NCBI GenBank assembly: GCA_007858575.1
Contig: CP042279.1
Span: 3,908,501 to 3,972,500, forward strand
Length of the DNA stretch: 64,000 nt
Reading direction: 5' to 3'
From: Streptomyces sp. WAC08241
GTDB lineage: Bacteria; Actinomycetota; Actinomycetes; Streptomycetales; Streptomycetaceae
The notes below the pieces were generated by a model. It saw only the letters and a list, made by a program, of their open reading frames with translations. It did no database searches and was not told the DNA's origin. Below are positions 48,337 through 58,312 of the stretch, piece after piece; position 1 is the stretch's first letter; each line of letters begins with the position of its first letter. The position numbers and the translations under genes were made by a program.

Positions 48337-48916
48337 TCAGGAGCCCGCGGTCGGGAGGGACAGGAACAGGTCGAAGTAGGTGCCGATCGACAGGAGGACG
48401 CCGAGGCCGCCCAGGACGGCGCCCGCGGCGGCGACGGCGCGGACCCGGGCGGGGCGCCGGGAAGGAGCAGCACGGTGACGGCGACGATCAGGGCGAGCAG
48501 CGCGAAGACGCCGTTCACCAGGGCGGTGCTGTGCCAGGCGTCGCCGTAGATCTCGCTGATCTGCTGGGCGGGGGTGCCGGAGCCGGAGGTCTTGATCTGG
48601 CCGACGAGCGTCTCGCGCTCGGAGACCACCTTGCCGGTCCAGGTGCCGGTGAGCGCGACGGCGCCGAGGGCGGCGGAGACCACGGCGGCGGCACTGGCGC
48701 CGATGCCGGCGTCCTTGCCGGCGGGGGCCTCTCGTCGAGGTCGCCGTCGAGGTCGCCGTCGAACTCCTCGGCCGAATCCTCCGGCGCCCCCGACGGCTCC
48801 GACGGCTCCGTCGGCTCCCCGGCGAGCGGGCCCGCGTCCTTCGCCGTCCCCGCCTCTCCGTCGACCTTCTCGGTCGTCTCGGCGGGCTCGGTCTTCTCGG
48901 TCGTCTTGATGTCCAT
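48337..48916 (-). CDS. membrane protein with acidic N-terminal tail
   Basis: About 193 residues: MDIKTTEKTEPAETTEKVDG, Glu/Asp-rich to DLDGDLDER, then GASAAAVVSAALGAVALTGT W (TM1), a loop VSERETLVGQIKTSG..ISEIYGDAWHST, ALVNGVFALLALIVAVTVLL LP (TM2), and after a shift VRAVAAAGAVLGGLGVLLSI GTYFDLFL (TM3). Shifts lie near 48732 and 48460. Not recognised beyond a common Streptomyces three-helix protein. Convergence or linkage with neighbours is not informative. Confidence 0.65.
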
Positions 48917-48970
48917 GCGGCGCACGCTAGGGGTCCCGCATGAGAGCGGTCTTAACGCGCCCGTCCCGGG

Positions 48971-49542
48971 CTACTCCCCCGTCCGCTCCTTCTCCTTCGC
49001 CGCGCGCCACTCCGGGGCCAGGACCGACCAGAGCTCCGTGTCCGCGCGGGAGCCCCGGTGCGGGTAGTTCTCGCGCAGGACGCCCTCCCGCGTCATCCCG
49101 AGGCGGCGGGCGACGGCGACGCTGGAGCGGTTCTCCGTGGAGGCGTACCACTCGACGCGGTGGATGCCGCGCTCCTCGACCGCCCAGTCGACGATGATCC
49201 GGCAGGCCCGGGTGACCAGGCCCTTCCCGGCGGCGGACGGCTCCAGCCAGCAGCCCGCCTCGGCGGTGCCGTACGTCACGTCCATGGTCCGGAGCATGAC
49301 GCCGCCGACGAGGGTGCCCCCGGTCCAGATGCCGAGGATCCGGCCCGCGTCGTTCGCGGCCTTCTCGGCGTACGAGCGGAGGAAGGAGCGGGCGGAGTCC
49401 AGGTCCGTGACGATGTCCGGGAGGCCGATGTGCCGCCCGATGTACTCCCGCCCCCGGTCCATGTGGGCCAGGAACTCCTCGGCCCGCCAGGGTTCCAGGG
49501 CCGCAGCTCGGCGCCGTCGTCACCCAGCGATATCGCGAACAT
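48971..49542 (-). CDS. GNAT acetyltransferase, RimJ/RimL type
   Basis: About 190 residues: MFAISLGDDGAELRPWRAEE FLAHMDRGREYIGRHIGLPD, ILGIWTGGTLVGGVMLRTMD, TAEAGCWLEPSAAGKGLVTR ACRIIVDWAVEERGIHRVEW (acetyl-CoA site), YASTENRSSVAVARRLGMTR EGVLRENYPHRG. The pattern matches ribosomal-protein-Ser/Ala acetyltransferases. One shift near 49500. The start overlaps the 3' end of the MMPL gene by 23 bp, so translation is coupled to it. Substrate unknown. Confidence 0.87.
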
Positions 49543-51755
49543 CCTCGTTCTCCTCCGTGGTCGGGACCGTCGGACACTGTGCGGGGATCTTCGCACGCGC
49601 GTCGGCGGTGGCCCGGCACTCCGGCGGTTCGATGCTGATCCGGGGCAGCAGGCGGTCGAGACCCTTCGGCAGCCACCAGTTCGCGCCGCCGAGCAGGTGC
49701 ATGAGGGCGGGGACCAGGAGGGTGCGCAGGACGAAGGCGTCGAGGGCGACGGCGGCCGCGAGCGCGATGCCGAACATGGCGACGACCCGGTCGCCGGAGA
49801 GCACGAACGCCAGGAAGACGGAGATCATGATGACGGCGGCGGAGTTGATCACCCGGCTGGTCTCGGCGAGGCCGATCCGGACCGCCCGCCGAGTTGTCGC
49901 CGGTCTCCAGCCACTCCTCGTACATCCGGCTGACCAGGAAGACCTGGTAGTCCATGGAGAGTCCGAAGAGGACGGAGACCATGATCACGGGGAGGAAGGG
50001 CTCGATCGGCCCGGCGCTGCCCAGGCCGAGGAGTTCGCTCCCCAGCCCCACTGGAAGACCGCCACGACGACGCCGAAGGCCCCGGCGACGGCCATGACGT
50101 TCATGGCGGCGGCCTTGAGCGGGATGCCGATCGAGCGGAAGGCGAGCAGGAGCAGCAGACAGCCGAGGGCGATGACGACGCCGACGAAGAGCGGCAGCTT
50201 GCCGACGATGATCTCGGCGAAGTCGTCGTACGAGGCGGTGACGCCGCCCACGTTCACGTCGAGGGAGGTGCCCGCCCCGGCCCTCGGCAGGACGTCCTGG
50301 CGCAGCCGGTCGACCAGTTCGCTGGTGGCCTTCGACTGCGGCGAGGAGTCGGGGACGACGGTGAGGACGGCGGTGTCGCCGGAGCTGTTGTACGTGACCG
50401 GGGAGACGGCCTCGACGCCCTTGGTCGCGGAGAGCGCGGCCGGCAGTTGGTCCAGGGCGACCCGGTCGTCGGCGCCGTCGAGTCCGGCGACGAGGGTGAG
50501 GGGCCGTTGACGCCGGGTCCGAAGCCCTCGGCGAGCAGGTCGTAGGCCTTGCGCGTGGTCGCGGTGGCCGGGCCGTTGCCCTGGTCGGAGGTGCCGAGGT
50601 GGAGCGAGAGGGTGGCAGCGCCAGGACCGCCATGACGACGGCGGCGACGGCCCCGAGGAGCTTGGGGTGGCGCTCGACGAAGGCGGACCAGCGGGCGGCG
50701 AGGCCGGTGGGCAGCTCGGGCTGCGGCCCGTGCTCGGCGAGGGTGCGGCGCTCGCGCCGGGACAGGGCGCGCGGGCCGATCAGGAGAGCAGCGCGGGCAG
50801 GAGGGTGACGGAGGCGGCGACCGTGAGGACGACGGTGAGGGAGGCGGCGACGGCGACGCCGTTGAGGAAGCTCAGCCGCAGGATCAGCATGCCGAGCAGG
50901 GCGATGCAGACGGTGGCCCCGGCGAAGACGACGGCGCGGCCGGTGGTGGCGACGGCGGTCTCGGCGGCCTCGGCGACGGACAGGCCGCGTTTGAGGCCCC
51001 TGCGGTGCCGGGTGACGATGAAGAGCGCGTAGTCGATGCCGACGCCGAGGCCCACGAGCATGCCGAGCATGGGGGCGAAGTCGGCGACGGTCATCAGGTG
51101 GCCGAGCAGCACGATCCCGGAGTACGCGATGCCGACGCTGACGAGCGCGGTGGCGATGGGGAGCGCGGAGGCGGCGAGCGAGCCGAAGGCGAGGAAGAGG
51201 ACGACGGCCGCGACGGCGACGCCGACGACCTCCGCGACGTGTCCGCCGGGGGCCTCGGTGAGGGCGACGGCGGTGCCGCCCAGCTCCACCTGGAGGCCGT
51301 CGGTCGCGGCGCTCCTGGCGGTGTCGACGACGGCCTTCGCCTGCCCCTCGGGGATGTCGTCGGCCTGCGCGGCGAAGGTGACGGTGGCGTAGGCGGTGCG
51401 TCCGTCCTCGCTGATCCGTCCCGCCGTCTCCCCGTAGGGGGAGGTGACGGCGGCGACGCCGGGCAGGCCGGCGACCTCGCGGAGCACGCCGGTCATGCGC
51501 TCCTGGACGGCGTCGGCGCGGACGCTGCCCCGTTCGGTGTGCCAGACGACGGTGTCCTCGTCGCCGCCGAGGCCGTGGAAGCCGCGTTCGAGGAGGGCGG
51601 TGGCGCGGCCGGACTCGGTGCCGGGGACCTCGTAGTCGTTGGAGTACGCGTTCCCCGCGAGGATCGCCCCGGTGCCGGCCCCCGCCGAGGGCGAGGAACC
51701 AGAGGAGGACGGCGACGAGGCGGTGCCTGATGCACCACCGGGCGATGGCTGCCAA
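49520..51755 (-). CDS. MMPL/RND-family transporter
   Basis: About 745-residue, 12-helix transporter of the MMPL family (lipid or drug export). TM1 WCIRHRLVAVLLWFLALGG; first periplasmic loop with NAYSNDYEVPGTESGRATAL, GDEDTVVWHTERG; VGVAVAAVVLFLAFGSLAAS and MLVGLGVGIDYALFIVTRHR (helices 3-4); AVVFAGATVCIALLGMLIL; then the second repeat LPLFVGVVIALGCLLLLLAF, VLFGLSMDYQVFLVSRMYEE and ISVFLAFVLSGDRVVAMFGI. Several shifts (near 51685, 50785, 50615, 50500, 50045 and 49890). TTG 51755 is proposed (LAAIARWCIRHR) with AGGGAG upstream. Substrate unknown. Confidence 0.87.
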
Positions 51756-51940
51756 AGGACGTGCTCCCTGGGTGGTTCGTGGATCTTTCCCGGAACGGCC
51801 CGATAAAGAACGCATGACCTACGTGCGCCCACTCTCGCAGCCTAAAGTGATCGTTTGCCCCTTTCGTGTCGATGGTCACACGGGTGTGGTTCACCGGGGC
51901 GCGGGAGGATCGGCCCCGCGCCCCGGCCCGCCCTCCGCGC

Positions 51941-54013
51941 TCAGCCGGAGACGCTGGCGCGGCCGTTCTCGACGTGGCCCATGAGCCGGCGGCGGAAGCC
52001 TCCGGGGCGGTCACCTCGACGTCGTACCAGCCGTGCGCGTCGGCGGCGGAGTGGACGACGGTACGGCTCTTCCCGGGCTTCACGGTGACGGTGCGGGTCC
52101 AGTCCGCGAGGTCGTCCTCGTCCACGCAGCCCAGCGGCCGGACGGTGAAGGAGACGGGGCGCGGCCGGTGTTCCGTACGGTCAGGTGCAGGTCGCGGTCG
52201 TGGTGGTCGATCCGGGTGGCCAGCTCGGCGCCGCCCGTCGCGGGGCCCTCGAACTCGCGCCGGAAGCCGTTGGGGCCGGTGATCGTGAAGCGGTAGCGGT
52301 CGCCGGGGACCGGGACGGTCCACTCCCCGTACCCCTGACGTCCCGGTGCTGCGGGACGACGAACTCGCCCGCGTACGGGTAGAGGGCGAGGTGCGCGCTC
52401 GCCTTCCCCGGTTGCTCAGCGCGACCGTGACGGCGCCGGTGCGGACGGTGGCGGCGGCGTCCACCTGGTAGGGCAGGGGGCGGGCGGGGCGGACGCCGGG
52501 CTCCTGGACGGGCATCCGCTGCACGGCCGGGGGATGGGGCCGCCAGCGGCCGGTGAACGGCGGGACCGGTCCCGGCCGCTCGACCTCGGGCCGCCTGCGG
52601 CCCCGGTGGAAGTCGAAGGCGGAGGTGAGGTCGCCGGTGACGGTCCGGCGCCAGGGGTGACGTTCGGCTCGCGGACGCCGGTGAGCCTCTCCAGGAAGCG
52701 GATCACGGAGGTGTGGTCGAAGGTCTCGGAGCAGACGTAGCCGCCGACCGACCAGGGCGAGACGACCAGCAGCGGGACGCGGATGCCGAGGCCGGTGGGC
52801 TGTCCCTGCCAGCGCTCGTCCGTGTCGTCGGCGGGCGGGACGGGCGGCGGGACGTGGTCGAAGAAGCCGTCGTTCTCGTCGTAGTTGATCAGGACGACGG
52901 TGTGCCGCCAGACGTCCGGGTGGGAGCCGAGGGCGTCGAGCACCTTGTAGACGAGGGTGGCGGAGGCGATCGGGGAGGAGGAGCCGGGGTGCTCGGAGTC
53001 GATCGCGGAGGGCACGAGGTACGAGACCTCGGGCAGGGTCCCGGCGGCGACGTCGGCGCGGAAGGCGTCGGCGAGGGTGCCGCTCTCGACGCGGCGGAGT
53101 CCGCGCTCGAAGAGGGAGCGCTCGGCCTTCGTGAGCTCCGCGACGCCTTCTTCGAGCAGGCCGAGGAGCCGGGTCCGCTCGGCGGGGTCCTTCGTGCCGC
53201 GCACGGCGGCGTAGAAGGACTCCATGAAGGTGTGGCCGCCGGTGCGGGCGAGCGCCTTGCGGGCGATCTTCTTGAAGGTGGCGAAGAACTCGATGTTGTT
53301 GTCGGTGAAGTTCTCCCACTCGGTGTACGTCTTCCAGCTCCGCCCGGCGGCTTCGAGCCGCTCGGCGTAGGTGGACCAGTCGTAGCCGGGGTGGGTGGCC
53401 TCGGCGTAGGCGGCGTTGGTGACGGCCCGGCTGCCGTCGGCCTCGTGGCCGGTCCAGCCGGACCAGAGGTGGTTGTGGTTGGGGCTCGTCGAGGTGTGGA
53501 TCGACGAGTGGTAGGCGTCGCAGACGGTGAAGGTGTCCGCCAGCTCGTAGTGCAGGGGGATGTCACGGCGGTCGTAGTACGCCATGGTGGCGGCGGTCTT
53601 GGCCGAAACCCAGCCGTCCATCCAGCCGCCGTGCCAGGCCTTGGCGCCGCCGCCCCAGGAATGGTCGAGGTCGCCGATGTACTGGAGGTCCTTCTTCTGC
53701 GTCTCGGCGGCGTCCCGGATCGGGAAGGGGAGGACGGTCTTGCCGGCTCCGGCGGGCTGCTCGAAGACCGGCCTGCCGGAGGGAAGCTCAATGGCATTGC
53801 GGTCGCCGAATCCGCGGACCCCGCGGAGGGTGCCGAAGTAGTGGTCGAAGGAGCGGTTCTCCTGCATCAGGATCACCACGTGCCGAACCGCCGAAAGCCC
53901 CCGGAGTGGGGCTCCGCGGCCATCGCGGCCTGCAGGGACGGCGGCAGCAGCGATCCGGCCGCGGCGGCGCCGAGGGCGCCTCCGCCCAGTGCGAGGAGCC
54001 TTCTGCGGGACAT
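51941..54013 (-). CDS. phosphocholine-specific phospholipase C (Tat-exported)
   Basis: About 690-residue secreted phosphoesterase. Tat signal MSRRRLLALGGGALGAAAAG SLLPPSLQAAMAAEP; phosphoesterase core VRHVVILMQENRSFDHYFGT LRGVRGFGD, SPNHNHLWSGWTGHEADGSR, SWKTYTEWENFTDNNIEFFA, YLVPSAIDSEHPGSSSP, VVLINYDENDGFFDHVPPPV, RVPLLVVSPWSVGGYVCSET FDHTSVIRFLE; and C-terminal DUF756-type beta domains (GKASAHLALYPYAGEFVVPQ, RFTITGPNGFRREFEGPATG, VKPGKSRTVVHSAADAHGWY DVEV). Shifts lie near 53885, 52660, 52410, 52338, 52165 and 51985. Acts on phosphatidylcholine/sphingomyelin outside the cell, probably for phosphate scavenging. Confidence 0.92.
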
Positions 54014-54422
54014 CTCGGACGACAAGACCGACCTCCAGTCGACGGCCAATGGTTCTCCTTCGAGCCATTGGGTGGTTCGTCGGGGACGGTAGTGAGACGG
54101 GGTGACGGCGAGAAGACCCGGCGGGGGCGCGGTGGTGAACGTCCAAGGGGACGCGAAGGGAATCCAAGCGATTTCCGGCCATCTCGCCGTGTCCCACCGG
54201 GGCCGCGGGAGGGCTGGGGAGCCCCGCCCGGACGGGGGCGCGGGACTGACCGGGCAGGTGGGCGGACCCGATCGGGCAGGCGGGCGGACCCAGCCGAATG
54301 CGTGGACGCATCCGGGCGGGCGGGCGGCGGGATGGGGATTCCGCGCCCGCGCGGTCGCGTTGACCCCGGGCCCACCGGAGCGGCAAGCTGAGCGCCTGTC
54401 AATCACTGTGCCCTGGGGAAAC
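54014..54422. other. 410-bp divergent intergenic region with 22-bp tandem repeat
   Basis: It separates the divergent phospholipase and kinase genes. A 22-bp unit CGGGCAGGYGGGCGGACCC.. occurs twice in tandem at 54251-54272 and 54273-54294. I see no PhoP-box-like run of GTTCA repeats and no gene. Confidence 0.5.
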
Positions 54423-56474
54423 TTGAGCAAGACGGCACACCACATCGGCCCCGACTCCGCTCCCGACCGGTACCGGCTCCTGCGGTCCATCGGACGCGGC
54501 GGCGAGGCCGTGCTCTACCTGGCGGAGATCGAGCTGGCCGGCGGCACGGAGCCGGTCGTCGTCAAGGTCCTCGACTCGAAGACGACGATCACGCCCGAGA
54601 TCTTCGAGCGGATCAGCCAGAAGTGGAACGAGCAGGCCGAACTGCTCCGCTTCGTGCACCGCCCCGGCGTCGTCGGCGTGCGGGAGCACTTCCAGGGCCC
54701 GCCGATCCACCGGCCCGGCGAGTCCGCGACGATCACCGGCCGGGCCCTGGTGCTCGTCATGAACCACGTCGACGGCCTCGACCTGCGCGACTGGCGGGCC
54801 GAGCGCACCTCGCCTCCCCGCCGAGCGGCGCGAGGTGATGCGGACCCTGGAGCAGCTCGCGGACGTCCTCGACTGGCTGCACTCCGGAAGGCCACCCCGT
54901 CCGGGCGCACGGTCGTCCACGGCGACCTCTCGCCCGGCAACGTCATGGTGGACGAGTACGGACAGGCGACCCTCGTCGACTTCGGCCTCAGCAAGCTGAC
55001 CGCCGACCACCAGACCGCCGAGGTGTGGTTCACCCCGGCTACGCGGCCCCCGAGGTCTTCGACGGCAAGCGCACCCCGGCCGCCGACCGGTACGCCTTCG
55101 GCGCCCTCGCGTACTTCCTGCTCAGCGGGCAGTCCCCGCCGACCGCGCCCGAGCAGTTGGTCTCCGCGTTCCGCGCGCTGCCGCAGATCGCCGGGCTGCC
55201 GGAGGAACAGCGCGACCGGGTCCTGAGCATCGCCGCGGCCGACGCCGGGCGGCGCCCGATCTCCCTGTCGTCCTGGGTGAAGGACGTACGGCACGGGATG
55301 GTGTCCACCACGACGACCTCGCGCCCGGCGACGGTCGCGGACGCGGTCCCGGCGGTCGCGGACGCGGTCCCGCCCGCCCCCACCGCCCCGCCGGTCCCGA
55401 CCACCCCGCCGGAACTGTCCGCGCCGCCGCGGCCCGCGACCCCGCCGCCGGCCGGCACGACGGGCCCCGCGGCCGGCACGCCGACGCCGGAGGACCGGCC
55501 GTCCGCGACGCCCCCGGCGCCCGTCGTGTCGCCGCCCCCGGTCGTGACCCCGCAGCCGGTGGCCGCCCCGCCCGTCGCCGCCCCGGCGTCCCCGTCGCCC
55601 CGCAGCACGCCGCGCACCACCTGTCCGCCGAGCCGCCGACTGCCGCCACCCCCGCCGCCGGGGGCCCGGCTTCGGGAGCCCCGGTTCGGACCCCGGCTTC
55701 GGCGGCCCCGGTTCCGGCCCCGGCTTCGGAGCGCCCGGCTTCGGTCCGCCGACTCCTCCCCCGGCGTCCGGCCCGGCCACCGCCCCCACCCCGGCCCCCG
55801 CGCCGCGCCGCCGCCGCAAGGGCCCGCTGATCGGCGCCGTGGCCGGCGTCGTCGTGGTCGCCGCCCTCGCGGTGGCCGGCGTCCAGTTCCTCGGCGACAC
55901 GAAGGACGACGGCAAGAACGCCGCCGCCGGCCCGGTCTCCACCTCCCCGGTCGCCCCCACGGAACCCACCCCGGACCCCGCCACCGAGAGCCCGTCGGAG
56001 GAGCCCACGAGCGAGGCGCCGACCGAGGAGTCCGCCCCGCCCTCGGAGTCGGCGAGCCCGACGGACGACCCCGGCTCGGTGCCGGACCTCCCCGTGGCCG
56101 ATCTGACCACGCTCGCCTCCGTCAGCGATCCCGACGACTTCACCGTCGGCGCCGCCAAGATCAACACCAAGGAGTACGGCGCGGCCCTGATCGGCGACTG
56201 CTACAGCGGCGCCTACGTGGAGTACGACCTCAACCGGGAGTGGAAGAACTTCGAGTTCACCGCCGGAATCGACGACGGCTCGAAGATCGAGTCCGCCCGG
56301 GTCGTCGTCTCCGTCGACAACCAGCCCGCCCTCTTCAACGAGACGGTGGAGCTGGGCAAGCCGATCACGGAGAGCCTGAAGATCGACGGGGCCCTGCGGC
56401 TGCGCCTGAAGGTCGAGGCGACCTGCACCGACACCGGCAACGCCGTCATCGCCGCCCCGCTCCTCAAGCGGTGA
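54423..56474 (+). CDS. Ser/Thr protein kinase with extracellular NPCBM-like domain
   Basis: About 690-residue membrane kinase. P-loop RYLLRSIGRGGEAVLYLAEI-type start (DRYRLLRSIGRGGEAVLYLA), ATP Lys in PVVVKVLDSK, catalytic loop VVHGDLSPGNVMVDEYGQAT (HGD in place of HRD), DFG in LVDFGLSK, GYAAPEVFDGKRTPAADRYA. A long Pro/Ala/Thr-rich linker, one TM helix (GPLIGAVAGVVVVAALAVAG), an acidic Thr/Ser/Pro stalk, then an NPCBM-type domain (VGAAKINTKEYGAALIGDCY, WKNFEFTAGIDDGSKIESAR, VVVSVDNQPALFNETVELGK). Shifts lie near 54815, 54890, 55040 and in the linker near 55650-55800. TTG 54423 proposed; GTG 54408 possible. Probably links an external carbohydrate or wall signal to phosphorylation. Confidence 0.88.
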
Positions 56475-56487
56475 CTGGGATGGCGGC

Positions 56488-56523
56488 AGCGGCCCCGCAC
56501 CGGAGTTCCGGTGCGGGGCCGCT
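56488..56523. terminator. 17-bp perfect hairpin between kinase and gatB
   Basis: AGCGGCCCCGCACCGGA (56488-56504) and its exact complement (56507-56523) lie between the convergent kinase and gatB genes; a bidirectional terminator. Confidence 0.85.
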
Positions 56524-56550
56524 GTCGTGTCCGTACGCGTACGGCGGGGA

Positions 56551-58058
56551 TCAGCCCTCGCTGACGCCCAGCTTCTCCAGGATCAGGTCCTTGACCTTCG
56601 CCGCGTCCGCCTGGCCGCGGGTGGCCTTCATGACCGCGCCCACCAGGGCGCCGACCGCCGCGACCTTGCCGCCGCGGATCTTGTCCGCGATCGCCGCGTT
56701 GCCCGCGATGGCCTCGTCGACCGCCGTGCCGAGCGCGCCGTCGTCGGAGACGACCTTCAGACCGCGCTTCTCGACGACCTCGTCCGGGGTGCCTCGCCGG
56801 CGAGGACGCCCTCGATGACCTGACGGGCCAGCTTGTCGTTGAGGTCGCCGGAGGCGACCAGGGCCGACACCCGGGCCACGTCCGCCGGGGTGATCGCCAG
56901 CTCCTCCAGGGAGACGCCCTGCTCGTTGGCGTTCCGGGCGAGCTCGCCCAGCCACCACTTGCGGGCCGAGGCCGCGTCCGCGCCCGCCTCGATCGTGGCC
57001 ACGATCGGGTCGACCGCGCCCGCGTTGAGGATCGACTGCATGTCCAGCTCGGACACGCCCCACTCCTCGCGCAGCCGGTTGCGGCGCACGCGCGGCAGCT
57101 CGGGCAGGCCGCCCCGCAGCTCCTCGACCCACTCGCGGGAGGGGCCACCGGCACCAGGTCCGGCTCGGGGAAGTAGCGGTAGTCCTCGGCGTTGTCCTTG
57201 ATGCGGCCGGAGGTGGTGGAGCCGTCGTCCTCGTGGAAGTGACGGGTCTCCTGCACGATCGTCCCGCCGGAGGACAGGACGGCCGCGTGCCGCTGGATCT
57301 CGAAGCGCGCCGCGCGCTCCACCGAACGGAGCGAGTTGACGTTCTTCGTCTCCGAGCGGGTGCCGAAGGTCTTCGTGCCGTGCGGGCGCAGCGACAGGTT
57401 CACGTCGCAGCGCATCTGGCCCTTGTCCATGCGCGCCTCGGAGACGCCCAGGGCGCGGATCAGCTCGCGCAGCTCGGCGACGTACGCCTTGGCGACCTCG
57501 GGGCCCGCTCGCCCGCGCCCTCGATCGGCTTGGTGACGATCTCGATGAGCGGGATGCCGGCCCGGTTGTAGTCGAGCAGCGAGTGCGAGGCGCCGTGGAT
57601 GCGGCCGGTCGCGCCACCGATGTGGGTGGACTTGCCGGTGTCCTCTCCATGTGGGCGCGCTCGATCTCCACGCGGAAGACCTCGCCGTCCTCCAGTTGGA
57701 CGTCCAGGTAGCCGTCGAAGGCGATCGGCTCGTCGTACTGGGAGGTCTGGAAGTTCTTCGGCATGTCCGGATAGAAGTAGTTCTTCCGGGCGAAGCGGCA
57801 CCACTCGGCGATCTCGCAGTTCAGCGCGAGGCCGATCTTGATCGCGGACTCGACGCCGATCGCGTTGACGACCGGGAGCGAGCCGGGCAGGCCGAGGCAG
57901 GTCGGACAGGTCTGCGAGTTGGCGTCCGCGCCCAGCTCGGTGGAGCACCCGCAGAACATCTTGGTCCGGGTGCCGAGCTCGACATGGACCTCCAGGCCCA
58001 TGACGGGGTCGTACTCGGCGAGCGCCGCGTCGTACGACAGCAGTTCAGTGACAGTCAC
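56551..58058 (-). CDS. gatB: aspartyl/glutamyl-tRNA amidotransferase subunit B
   Basis: About 504-residue subunit that binds Glu-tRNA(Gln)/Asp-tRNA(Asn), phosphorylates the acyl group and receives ammonia from GatA. YDPVMGLEVHVELGTRTKMF CGCS, DANSQTCPTCLGLPGSLPVV (zinc/Cys region), ARKNYFYPDMPKNFQTSQYD, DTGKSTHIGGATGRIHGASH SLLDYNRAGIPLIEIVT, MRCDVNLSLRPHGTKTFGTR SETKNVNSLRSVERAARFEI, KDNAEDYRYFPEPDLVPV, and the tail domain with KVAAVGALVGAVMKATRGQA. Shifts lie near 57647, 57512, 57150 and 56793. It is the downstream end of gatC-gatA-orf-gatB, which is translated leftward. Confidence 0.97.
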
Positions 58059-58073
58059 GGTGAGACTTTCCTC

Positions 58074-58307
58074 TCAGCCCAGCAGGACGTCGTCGTCGCC
58101 CAGGCGCTTCAGCTCCCGGTAGAGGATCGCCAGGCCGGTCGCGATCGCGGCGGCGGACACCGCGGCGTCGAGCAGCCGCAGGACGTCGTTGTCGGCGCGG
58201 GCCAGCTTGGCCTGCTTGGCGACGCTGACCGCGCCGAAGGCGGTGGTGGCCAGCGAGACGTACAGACCGGTCTTCGACTTCTTGAAGTTCTTGGCCTTCT
58301 TTGCCAT
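58074..58307 (-). CDS. small membrane protein of the gat operon, 77 aa
   Basis: Intact: MAKKAKNFKKSKTGLYVSLA TTAFGAVSVAKQAKLARADN DVLRLLDAAVSAAAIATGLA ILYRELKRLGDDDVLLG. A strongly basic start and two hydrophobic segments. Lies between gatA (5 bp) and gatB (15 bp), so it is in the operon. I recall the same tiny gene in other Streptomyces gat operons, with no assigned role. Confidence 0.75.
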   Translation of the reverse strand: MAKKAKNFKKSKTGLYVSLATTAFGAVSVAKQAKLARADNDVLRLLDAAVSAAAIATGLAILYRELKRLGDDDVLLG

Positions 58308-58312
58308 GGCAC

